DNA from: Chitinophagaceae bacterium
GTDB lineage: Bacteria > Bacteroidota > Bacteroidia > Chitinophagales > Chitinophagaceae
DNA length: 8,119 nt
Assembly: GCA_017882205.1 (NCBI GenBank)
Contig: JADGPY010000213.1
Location: 1 to 8,119, forward strand
Reading direction: 5' to 3'
Part shown: in pieces, positions 1 to 7,658 of the stretch
Position numbering within the stretch: the stretch's first letter is position 1
Layout of the letters: each line of letters starts with the position of its first letter
Made by a program: the position numbers and the translations under genes
Notes under the pieces: generated by a model
The model's input: the letters and a program-made list of their open reading frames with translations, nothing else
Databases searched by the model: none
What the model was told of the DNA's origin: nothing

Positions 1-3000
1 GCATTGTGATCATCCGGATTGGGCAAGCCGCTTACGCATAAATAAGCATCTCCAATGGTCTTGATCTTTTCAATACTGTACCTGGAAATGATCTCATCAA
101 ACTTCCGGAAACACGTATCAACAATACTTACAAGTTCCTGCGGTGAAAGTTTTTCGCTTTCGATGGTAAAATCCTTAAAATCAGTAAACATAACCGTAGC
201 CATCTGGTAGCTCCTGGGTTTAGTTCGACCAGTCTGTTTTAATTCATTCGCAATTTCTTCCGGCAATATATTCAGCAGCAAATCATCTGATTTCTTCTTC
301 TCTAACTGCAATTCGTATGTTCTTTGATTGACCTTATTTTCGAGATCGCTATAAAACAATGCATTTTCAATTGATATTGCCATTTGCCCTGAAAGCAATT
401 TTAACAGAGCAAGGCGTTTTTCGGTGAATGCACCGAGAGTAAGATCATTTGAGAGGTAAATAATTGCCTGCAACTTACCCTGGTTAATCAACGGCACACA
501 TAAGATTGATTTCGATTTATGATCTTTAATGTATTCATCATTCCCAAATAAATGATCCTGCGAGGCATCATCAAGCATCACCACCTCCCTCGTAAGATAT
601 ACATAATTAATGATCGACTCCGCCAGCAAACCAGAATTTGTAACTGGAATAGATTGCATTGTTGTTACCTCTTCTTTATCAACCGATATTTCAGCCTCGA
701 TATAACGCTCATCATCTTTTTCGAGAATCAGGAATCCATTTTGTGCACCCGCATTTTCGAGTATGATCTGCATGAGTTTTTTTAAGAGCCTTGATAGCAC
801 AATCTCTCCAGACAATGCGGATGAAGCTTTAATTACAGTTGCAAGGTCCACATCTCCGGCACGCGATTTATCGGGATCAACAATTATATCATTTTGAAGA
901 TCATACTTAGATGAATTTTCAAGTATCTTATACCTGGTCATCATCTGTCCGAGTTTGGCTTCAGCACCCCATCTCTGGTAGGCTCTATAGGAATTTTGGA
1001 GGTAGAAACGCGCCAGCAATTCCTGTTTTGTATGAATGAAGAACTGAGCTGCCCTTTCCCAACATAGCGCAAGGTCATGCAGCATATTTTGTTCACTGGC
1101 TGCTTTTAGTGCATCATCATATAATATTTTAGCCCCAGTATCATTCCCTGTTACCTGGTTGTATTCGGCTTCCACTAATAATCGCTTATAACCATAATTT
1201 TCGGGGCACAGTTTTTCATATTTCTTTAATAAGGAAATATTTTTTCTTAGAATTTTAAGATCCCGACCCTTAATAGAATTTCTTGTTCCATCGTAGAGGC
1301 CTGTGATCGTCAGGGAGCTATAGAAATAATACAATGGGTAAATTGCAGATCCTCTCACACTTTCAAGTAAACGTCCTGCTGTTGCAGCATACTCATAAGC
1401 AAGCTCCGGGCGATTGAATATCATTGCCAGGTACATCTTTTGAAAGAAAAGATTCTGAAAATATACCTTGTTATTGTCCGAAATATCATCAAGGCTGATT
1501 CCTGATTCATCAAATATTTCACCTTTTAGCCTCTCAGGTTCAGGCAGTTCTGTGGTAAGATTTACTACTGTTTGCCTGAAGATCCGTAATCGCTTGATTG
1601 TAAGATCGTGCCTGAACTTTTCGATCTGAATATCCAGCGCTTCCATTTTTTTTGCCAGTTCATGTAATGGGTACCCCATTATGAATAATTGGTAAGCCAT
1701 ATTATGGGCTGAATAGGATGCCCATTCCGTATCACCTGATTCAAGTGAACTTTTATAAGCCTTAGCAAGGTCTTCAATTGTTTCATGAAGTGGTTTCCTC
1801 CAATGGGTAAGAAACACATTGTTGGTGGTCATGATAGAACCATACAACTCATCCGCCTTTAATTTTTTAGCCAGGCTAACCGCAACCTGGCCAAACGAAA
1901 TTCCATGATCAATTTCACCCATGTAAGCGCTCAATATGAAACCGTATGCAGAAAAGCTATAAGGTGATTTGCGTGAAAGACCATACTTTACAGAGAGCCG
2001 TACCATTTTAAATATCAGTAATGGCACTAATTCGGAGGCAGCAAAATATGATGCTGATGAGATATCCGACAACAAACGCATTATTGCATTTTTTTCCTTT
2101 TCCTCCATTTCCGGAAGACCAATAAAATAAGTGGTATCCTTATTTCTTAGCACCCACTTGGTTTTCAATAAAGCAAACAGAGTGGTGAGCTTCCCAGGCT
2201 TTATGGAAAAAATAATATGCATTTTATGCAAGATCTTCAGGCCAAGAGTTATTGCATCGAGTAACTGATTCCGGGCAATCAATTTTTTGATCCTGACCTC
2301 ATATCCCTTTATTGAATCGATCAGGGTTTTGCTATTGGTGATAATTTCTTCAACCAGTTCATCCACTTTAAGATATTCCCCACAGTAATATGCTGCTTCT
2401 GCAGCCTCACCGGTAACTTTTAGCGTAAGTTGATAATGCGTTTCCCAACCGTCCTTTGTAATTAATTGCAAGCTTTTTTCAAAATAAAGAAAAGCTTGTG
2501 GATATGCTGCCGAGGTAATTGCTTTCCGGGCTGCTATTAAGTTCAGGTTAGCTAAATACAGCCTGGTCTTTTCATCGCGCACAAGATCAATAGCAATGTT
2601 CCATTGGTTTACAATATCAAATATCTTATCCGTAATTTCAGTTCCTGTTATGGTTTGTGATAAGGCTTTTCCAATCTCGAGGTGGATCAACTTTTTCTCG
2701 TCGTCTGGAATTAAGAAATAGATGGCTTGTTGTATTCGGTCATGAGCAAATTTGTATTGTCCGCCGCTAAAAATGATCAACCCATCAGCCAAAGGTTCAT
2801 GAAGTAATTTCTCAACCTGTTTTTCAGATATATGTTTAATGATAGCCAGGCTTTTTTTATCGAACCGGTTACCTATACACGCTGCATTCTTTAAAATATC
2901 AATTGTATCAACAGGCATTTTTTGAATAAGTGCTGCCATGAGATCAACAACATTACCTGATACATTCATTTGTAATATCAGGTCTTTATTCCATGTCCAT

Positions 3001-4733
3001 TCTAACTTATCAAAATCAAACCTAAGAAATTGTTCCTCGTAAATTGATCTCAGGAATTGATGTACATAGAAGGCATTGCCTTTCGTTTTGTCGTATACGA
3101 TCTTTGCCAGTAAGTTTGCATTGTGCTGTTTTGTGCGCAATAAATCTCCGATAAGAGTATCTACGTCAATCGCAGACAGATCAGTTAATTCAATTTCATC
3201 ATAGTGAATATTTGTTTCCCGGAACTCGTTCAACATTCTTATTAAAGAATGGCTATTATCTACTTCATTATTTCTGTATGATCCAATGACCATGAGGAAC
3301 CTGGCATCTTTATCATTCATGATCACTCTCAAAAGATTCAGTGATGATGCATCAGCCCATTGCAGATCATCAATAAATATCACCAATGGCTGATCCTTGT
3401 CTGAAGCTGCTTTTAGGAAATTTAGCATGATATAATTGAAGCGGTTCTTTGCTTCAGTACCCGTTAGGTCACCTACTTCAGGCTGCACTCCTAAAAGAGT
3501 TTCAATACCGGGAACAAGGTCTGCAAGAACTTTGCCCGAATAACCAATCGCTTCAGATATTCTTTTCTTCCATCGTGCCTGTTCAGATGCTTCCTCTGTT
3601 AGTATGAATTGTATCAATTCAGAAAAGGCTTCTATGAAAGCTGAATAGGGAGTATCGGAACGCATCTGGTCAAACTTACCCCTTATAAAAAGTCCGTTCT
3701 TCTGAGTGATGGGCTTTTGAATTTCAGATATCAGAGCAGATTTCCCACTGCCCGAATAACCTGAGACCATTAGCAACTCCTTCTCCCCCCGTGCACATTT
3801 GTCAAAAAGGCTAAACAATACATTGATCTCACTTTCCCTTCCATATAACTTTTGCTGAACAAAGAACTTCCCGGAAAAATCATTAGTGGCAAGTTCAAAC
3901 GGTTCTATTGTTACCTTGTGTTGTAATGAGTCGACGCATAATTCAAGATCATGCTGCACCCCAAAAGCAGATTGATATCGATCCTCTGCATTCTTAGACA
4001 ACAGCTTCATAATAATGCCTGAAATAATATCAGGCACTTCCCGGTTTAATACGCTGGGAGAAACAGGGGTTTGAGCAATATGTCCATATATCAATTCACT
4101 GGTATCGCTTGAATCGAAAGGAGTTGTTCCGGTAAATAATTGGTATAAGATAACACCCATAGAATACAGGTCTGAACGGGCATCGATGTTCCTATTGATC
4201 CTTCCTGTTTGCTCCGGCGAAATGTAGATCAATGCATTATGATCAGTTATCTTTTCAACCTGTTCAATTTTAAACCCGCTGATATGTGAAGCAACACCAA
4301 AATCAATTATATAAGCCTTACCTGTACCTTTTTCTATCAGGATGTTAGAAGGAGTAAGCTGGCCATGAAAAATATTCTGCCGGTGAATTTCCGAGAGCGC
4401 CAGGGCAATTTCTATAGCAAGCTTTAACCTGTCTAAAAGAGGTGATTCAGTTTTTGATAAGATTTTTTTTAGATCTACTCCATCAATAAATTCGAATGCG
4501 ATTGCCTGGTGGTTATCAATTGTAGTTCTTTCCAAAGCCCTGCGACTAAAATTGGACGAGGGATCTGAACAAAATTCGTATTCATTATCTAGTTGTGCCA
4601 GAAGTTGAGGCGAAGGAAATTCTTCATTAAGTATTTTAAGGCAGTATGGTTTATTACCATTTTTATTTGAGACTACCAGCAATGAGTTTTCGCCATAGTG
4701 CAGTACATTACGGTGATCAATATTTTTAATCAT
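1..4733 (-). CDS. Multidomain signalling protein: kinase-like / AAA ATPase / TPR-like / GAF / class III nucleotide cyclase (C-terminus cut by window edge)
   Basis: The frame is open from the ATG at 4733-4731 to base 1, giving 1577 codons; the cyclase end and stop lie outside the window. An in-frame stop at 4763-4761 with no ATG in between fixes the start. Residues ~8-265 are a Ser/Thr-kinase fold, with the beta3 Lys at K33 (CLKIL), a likely helix-C Glu at E51, DFG at 144-146 and SPEQTGR in the activation segment. The catalytic loop reads HGQLTPSN (123-130), so the HRD-type Asp is Gln125 and the usual Lys is Thr127, which suggests a pseudokinase. Residues ~295-660 are a STAND-like AAA ATPase with Walker A GYSGSGKS (325-332), Walker B IDDLQWAD (454-461) and the family-typical FAHDRIQQA (from 662). 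A helical TPR-like region spans ~690-1280 and a GAF domain ~1305-1455. A coiled linker containing LLLNILPEEIANELK precedes the cyclase, which has metal Asp residues D1518 (FTDF) and D1562 (IGDAY). K1558 sits at the purine-selecting position and predicts ATP, hence cAMP, over GTP. No signal peptide or membrane segment was seen, so it is probably cytosolic. Domain identity is firm; the signal and targets are unknown. Confidence 0.93.
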   Translation of the reverse strand, partial: MIKNIDHRNVLHYGENSLLVVSNKNGNKPYCLKILNEEFPSPQLLAQLDNEYEFCSDPSSNFSRRALERTTIDNHQAIAFEFIDGVDLKKILSKTESPLLDRLKLAIEIALALSEIHRQNIFHGQLTPSNILIEKGTGKAYIIDFGVASHISGFKIEQVEKITDHNALIYISPEQTGRINRNIDARSDLYSMGVILYQLFTGTTPFDSSDTSELIYGHIAQTPVSPSVLNREVPDIISGIIMKLLSKNAEDRYQSAFGVQHDLELCVDSLQHKVTIEPFELATNDFSGKFFVQQKLYGRESEINVLFSLFDKCARGEKELLMVSGYSGSGKSALISEIQKPITQKNGLFIRGKFDQMRSDTPYSAFIEAFSELIQFILTEEASEQARWKKRISEAIGYSGKVLADLVPGIETLLGVQPEVGDLTGTEAKNRFNYIMLNFLKAASDKDQPLVIFIDDLQWADASSLNLLRVIMNDKDARFLMVIGSYRNNEVDNSHSLIRMLNEFRETNIHYDEIELTDLSAIDVDTLIGDLLRTKQHNANLLAKIVYDKTKGNAFYVHQFLRSIYEEQFLRFDFDKLEWTWNKDLILQMNVSGNVVDLMAALIQKMPVDTIDILKNAACIGNRFDKKSLAIIKHISEKQVEKLLHEPLADGLIIFSGGQYKFAHDRIQQAIYFLIPDDEKKLIHLEIGKALSQTITGTEITDKIFDIVNQWNIAIDLVRDEKTRLYLANLNLIAARKAITSAAYPQAFLYFEKSLQLITKDGWETHYQLTLKVTGEAAEAAYYCGEYLKVDELVEEIITNSKTLIDSIKGYEVRIKKLIARNQLLDAITLGLKILHKMHIIFSIKPGKLTTLFALLKTKWVLRNKDTTYFIGLPEMEEKEKNAIMRLLSDISSASYFAASELVPLLIFKMVRLSVKYGLSRKSPYSFSAYGFILSAYMGEIDHGISFGQVAVSLAKKLKADELYGSIMTTNNVFLTHWRKPLHETIEDLAKAYKSSLESGDTEWASYSAHNMAYQLFIMGYPLHELAKKMEALDIQIEKFRHDLTIKRLRIFRQTVVNLTTELPEPERLKGEIFDESGISLDDISDNNKVYFQNLFFQKMYLAMIFNRPELAYEYAATAGRLLESVRGSAIYPLYYFYSSLTITGLYDGTRNSIKGRDLKILRKNISLLKKYEKLCPENYGYKRLLVEAEYNQVTGNDTGAKILYDDALKAASEQNMLHDLALCWERAAQFFIHTKQELLARFYLQNSYRAYQRWGAEAKLGQMMTRYKILENSSKYDLQNDIIVDPDKSRAGDVDLATVIKASSALSGEIVLSRLLKKLMQIILENAGAQNGFLILEKDDERYIEAEISVDKEEVTTMQSIPVTNSGLLAESIINYVYLTREVVMLDDASQDHLFGNDEYIKDHKSKSILCVPLINQGKLQAIIYLSNDLTLGAFTEKRLALLKLLSGQMAISIENALFYSDLENKVNQRTYELQLEKKKSDDLLLNILPEEIANELKQTGRTKPRSYQMATVMFTDFKDFTIESEKLSPQELVSIVDTCFRKFDEIISRYSIEKIKTIGDAYLCVSGLPNPDDHN

Positions 4734-4843
4734 TGTATATGAGTTTGGCGAAATTCTTATTTAATTTAGGTATTTTTTATGCAATATTGAAAAAAAATAG
4801 TAATCTTAGAATTAATTGCCTACCCGCCGGAAGATACTTAGCA

Positions 4844-4862
4844 CAATTATACCCTATAATTG
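4844..4862. promoter_or_regulatory. Perfect 8-3-8 palindrome, candidate operator
   Basis: CAATTATA, a CCC spacer and TATAATTG form a perfect inverted repeat between the two divergent genes. It lies 44 bases upstream of the 421-residue protein start and 110 bases from the cyclase-protein start. Its right arm overlaps the TTG of the weak plus-strand promoter candidate, a good place for a dimeric repressor. Both arms contain TATAAT on one strand or the other, so it could instead be symmetric promoter sequence. In AT-rich DNA a chance origin is possible. Confidence 0.35.
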
Positions 4863-4887
4863 AATTTATTTAGTCAGCTTTATTTTG
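4860..4887 (+). promoter_or_regulatory. Weak Bacteroidetes-type promoter candidate for the peroxidase operon
   Basis: TTG at 4860-4862 is followed after 17 bases by TTATTTTG at 4880-4887, one mismatch from the Bacteroidetes -7 form TAnnTTTG. Transcription would start near 4894, leaving a leader of about 13 bases before the ATG at 4907. That is short, and the match is imperfect, so this is a tentative call. No comparably good promoter was seen for the minus-strand gene. Confidence 0.25.
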
Positions 4888-4906
4888 ATTAATATACCAG
4901 CTCATT

Positions 4907-6172
4907 ATGAACCAATCGGCCCTCACGTTAGTAACCCCGGTTATTCCAGGACAACGAGTTAAACTCGATATCATTTTAAAAAAAATAAGAGAGGAACTTG
5001 ATGCGGGAACATTCCACGTATTTGAAGATGTTGGCACGATACATTATGCAAGGTTTGTAATATTAGATAACCAGTTATCGAATGGAAAAGTAAACCTTGT
5101 TTTCTCTTCCGACTATGATGGAAAGGAAGACGAACATTTGTTAAGGTTAGCCACCACCGGTGGTGACAAACTGGATGAATTGTACAACTGTTGTGAAGGA
5201 TATCCAGCTCAGCCTGAACGGACGGCCGCAACCAGGAAAAATTACCTGGCGCAATGGGTTACTAAAGAAGCCTCTTTTTATATTGGTGCACCAGGGCGTA
5301 CAGTTCAACAAATAATAAAGGAAAATGAACTGAGAAATTATATTTGGAATATTCTGCACAAAGGTTCCTGGGAAGGAAAAATCCCGGTAAATGTGTTTAA
5401 AGAAGTTAAGCAACAGGTGTTGGCAAACCCACAATACCAATGGGTAAATGACAAGGTAACATTGTCAAAGGTGAGGTGGTTTGGGCATGTATGGGTGCAG
5501 ATCCTGATCGCGCTATTACTCCTTCCAATAACCCTCATAGTCCTCTTATTCGTAGTAAGTTGGATCCTCATCATTCATTTCAGGCTCGAAAAGAAAGATA
5601 AGCCGCTGGGCCTTACTCCCAGCCAGATCGATGAGGCTCATGTAAAAGAGCTTGAGAGGTATGAAGACGCGCATAATCAGAACCAGTTTACCCAGATTAT
5701 TTCTATGAAGCCCGGGAAGATGCGTCTATACACATTGAAGACATTAATGTTATATGCACGCTTTAGGGTTTATTCTGAATTTAGGCTAGGCAAACTCATG
5801 GGCATTCCTACTATTCATTTTGCACGCTGGGTTATTTTTGACCATAACAAACAAGTGCTGTTCTTCAGCAATTTTGATGGAAGCTGGCAACAATACCTTG
5901 GCGATTTTATTGATAAATCAGGATGGGGATTAACAGCCATCTTTAGCAATACAATGGATTTTCCTAAAACACGGTTTGTATTTTGGGGAGGGGCATACGA
6001 TGAGGAACATTTTCTTGCATGGGCCAGGTACACGCAGATACCAACTGCTGTGTGGTATTGCGCTTATCCTCATTTGTCAATTAAAAACATTAATAACAAT
6101 TCCGCTATACGGTATGAATTGATGGAAGAACTGAATGAAAATGAGGCGCAAAATTTTCTAAACAGATTTTAA
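4907..6172 (+). CDS. Uncharacterised internally duplicated protein with central membrane segment, operon partner of DyP peroxidase
   Basis: I do not recognise a named family. The 421-residue protein contains two related units, at ~13-150 and ~268-411. Each opens with a PG-basic-Leu stretch (PGQRVKLDIILKKI; PGKMRLYTLKTLM). Each then has a beta-strand-like motif (TIHYARFVIL at 44-53; TIHFARWVIF at 302-311), an S-[DN]-[YF]-D-G motif (FSSDYDG at 66-72; FFSNFDG at 319-325), and a later segment starting YLAQW (113-117) or FLAWA (369-373). Alternating strand and helix patterns suggest an alpha/beta, perhaps ferredoxin-like, fold; this is inference. Between the units, residues ~195-225 are strongly hydrophobic with Pro207 in the middle. 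They could be one long transmembrane helix or a shallow hairpin. Basic residues flank both sides (K188, R190; R226, K229, K230), which favours a hairpin with both units in the cytoplasm. There is no N-terminal signal peptide. An in-frame TGA at 4886-4888 with no ATG after it until 4907 fixes the start; no strong ribosome binding site is visible. The peroxidase gene begins 19 bases after the stop, so the two are probably co-transcribed and may act together. Confidence 0.9.
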   Translation: MNQSALTLVTPVIPGQRVKLDIILKKIREELDAGTFHVFEDVGTIHYARFVILDNQLSNGKVNLVFSSDYDGKEDEHLLRLATTGGDKLDELYNCCEGYPAQPERTAATRKNYLAQWVTKEASFYIGAPGRTVQQIIKENELRNYIWNILHKGSWEGKIPVNVFKEVKQQVLANPQYQWVNDKVTLSKVRWFGHVWVQILIALLLLPITLIVLLFVVSWILIIHFRLEKKDKPLGLTPSQIDEAHVKELERYEDAHNQNQFTQIISMKPGKMRLYTLKTLMLYARFRVYSEFRLGKLMGIPTIHFARWVIFDHNKQVLFFSNFDGSWQQYLGDFIDKSGWGLTAIFSNTMDFPKTRFVFWGGAYDEEHFLAWARYTQIPTAVWYCAYPHLSIKNINNNSAIRYELMEELNENEAQNFLNRF

Positions 6173-6191
6173 ACTGAATAAAATAATACGA

Positions 6192-7628
6192 ATGGAAACT
6201 TTAGAATTATCAGATATACAAGGCTATATAGTACGCGGCTACAAACACATGATGTATTCACGTTATGTTTTATTGAACATAACGGATCCTGCCAGTGCTA
6301 AAAAGTTTATCCTTGAACAATCAGAGCATATCATGAGTGTGGCTGGCTATTCAGATACGAATTGCCTGAATATCGCTTTTACGGCTGAAGGGTTAAGGGC
6401 ACTTGGCTTAAAAGAACCCAACATTCAAAACTTTACCAGGGAATTCAGGGAAGGGATGACCACTCCACACAGGCAAAGACTGTTGGGAGATTTTGATAGC
6501 AGCGCTCCCACTGAATGGATATGGGGTGGACCAAATAATGAAGCAGTTCATATTTTATTAATGGTTTTTGGCAGCAATAAGGATACTGCCATCGAATACT
6601 ATAATCAATTAAGCAGCCAGTACACAAATCTTGGATTAAAAGAAGTATTCCAGATAGACGGTCAGACCTTGCCAGGAAATAAAGAACATTTTGGGTTCCG
6701 GGATGGTATCTCACAGCCGGTCATTATAGGAAGTGGAAGGCATAGTCATGGAGACAATTGTATCAAGCCCGGTGAATTTTTAATGGGCTATAAAAATGAG
6801 TACGATGTTTTTCCGGATACGCCGGTATTGGAAGAAACCCAGGGAGATACCACTCTCTTAGCCGGAGATGCTGCAGGGTCTGGGAAAAAAGATCTTGGAA
6901 GGAACGGAACCTATATGGTACTTCGGCAATTGAAACAGGACGTAAAAGGGTACTGGACTTTCCTGAATGAAAAGACCAAAAATCCAGATGGAACTGTAAA
7001 TGCAAAGGAGAGTGCAAAGCTTGCAGCAAAGATGATGGGTCGCTGGCCAAGCGGTGCGCCAATCGTAAAATGGCCTGATGCAGATCCAATTGAAAAGTTA
7101 TCAACTGAAGAAGCTTTGAAATGTATCGATGACAATGATTTTAATTACCAGGCCATCGATAATGACGGTTTAAAATGTCCCTTCGGTTCGCATCTGCGGA
7201 GAACAAATCCAAGAGATAGCTTTGAGGACAATGATTCCAAAGAATCTATCAAGCTTACTAACAGGCATCGCATCATCCGCCGTGCAAGATTATATGGTGA
7301 CCCGTTTGAAGGATCTCCAACAAATTTTACACCCGAAGGAGAAGTTGGATTGATGTTTACCTGCTTCAATGCCGATATATCCAGGCAATACGAGTTCATT
7401 CAATATACCTGGGCAAACTATCCCAAATTCAAACAACTCTATAATGACCCCGATCCAATCATTGGTGTGCGGGAAAAACCAGCAGAGGGAACTGAACAAA
7501 TTTTTACCATCCCAGGACAGCCGGTTAACAAATATATAACCGGGCTTCAAAGTTTCGTAACCGTAAAAGGAGGAAGTTATTTCTTTTTCCCATCGGTGTC
7601 TGCGATAAAGTATTTAACGACAATTTAA
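6192..7628 (+). CDS. DyP-type heme peroxidase
   Basis: A 478-residue dye-decolourising peroxidase, a heme enzyme that reduces hydrogen peroxide while oxidising aromatic or other donors. The family signature GxxDG appears as GFRDG (168-172), with distal catalytic Asp171 followed by ISQPVI. The CPFGSHLRRTNPR segment (329-341) supplies the likely proximal heme ligand His334. HRIIRRARLYG (359-369) supplies the likely distal Arg363. The end (FVTVKGGSYFFFPSVSA) is the usual DyP C-terminal strand region. The N-terminus enters the fold at once (IQGYIVRGY), with no Sec, Tat or lipoprotein signal, so the enzyme should be cytoplasmic. This differs from exported EfeB-like members. The length and the stretch of about 28 residues between His334 and Arg363 fit the longer DyP subgroup (class V, also called C/D) rather than the short B type. 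No C-terminal encapsulin-loading tail is apparent. It lies 19 bases after the duplicated membrane-associated protein, implying one transcript. The natural electron donor cannot be told from sequence. Confidence 0.96.
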   Translation: METLELSDIQGYIVRGYKHMMYSRYVLLNITDPASAKKFILEQSEHIMSVAGYSDTNCLNIAFTAEGLRALGLKEPNIQNFTREFREGMTTPHRQRLLGDFDSSAPTEWIWGGPNNEAVHILLMVFGSNKDTAIEYYNQLSSQYTNLGLKEVFQIDGQTLPGNKEHFGFRDGISQPVIIGSGRHSHGDNCIKPGEFLMGYKNEYDVFPDTPVLEETQGDTTLLAGDAAGSGKKDLGRNGTYMVLRQLKQDVKGYWTFLNEKTKNPDGTVNAKESAKLAAKMMGRWPSGAPIVKWPDADPIEKLSTEEALKCIDDNDFNYQAIDNDGLKCPFGSHLRRTNPRDSFEDNDSKESIKLTNRHRIIRRARLYGDPFEGSPTNFTPEGEVGLMFTCFNADISRQYEFIQYTWANYPKFKQLYNDPDPIIGVREKPAEGTEQIFTIPGQPVNKYITGLQSFVTVKGGSYFFFPSVSAIKYLTTI

Positions 7629-7638
7629 GTCGTCCGGG

Positions 7639-7656
7639 GCTAAGTTGTTTCTTAGC
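7639..7656. terminator. Small hairpin between convergent genes, possible weak bidirectional terminator
   Basis: GCTAAG, a TTGTTT loop and CTTAGC form a 6-bp perfect stem just after the peroxidase stop and just past the stop of the opposing gene. Neither strand has a U-tract after the stem, so an intrinsic terminator is only weakly supported. Its position in the 30-base convergent gap is the main argument. Confidence 0.3.
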
Positions 7657-7658
7657 GC

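Noticed and set aside
552..785. Plus-strand ORF of 77 codons
   Set aside because: It lies antisense inside the GAF-coding part of the large signalling gene and its product is low-complexity with no domain character; a shadow.
4790..4798. A-run, read as a U-tract on the minus strand, as a terminator or attenuator before the cyclase gene
   Set aside because: No stem precedes it on the minus strand; it looks like ordinary AT-rich intergenic sequence.
4855..4860. Exact TATAAT as an E. coli-type -10 box
   Set aside because: No -35-like hexamer lies at the right spacing, and Bacteroidetes use a different promoter form; it is better explained as half of the palindrome.
4907..4980. Signal peptide on the 421-residue protein
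   Set aside because: The N-terminus lacks a basic start followed by a long hydrophobic core; the only hydrophobic segment is central.
4971..6033. Several minus-strand ORFs of 72-97 codons opposite the 421-residue protein
   Set aside because: All are antisense to a convincing coding frame, have no recognisable features and no spacing expected of genes.
6445..7550. Minus-strand ORFs of 74-113 codons opposite the peroxidase
   Set aside because: The peroxidase frame carries all family motifs; these antisense frames read as noise.
7600..7628. Encapsulin cargo-loading peptide at the peroxidase C-terminus
   Set aside because: The protein ends directly after the core DyP strands (SAIKYLTTI) with no flexible linker and targeting tail, and no encapsulin gene is in the window.
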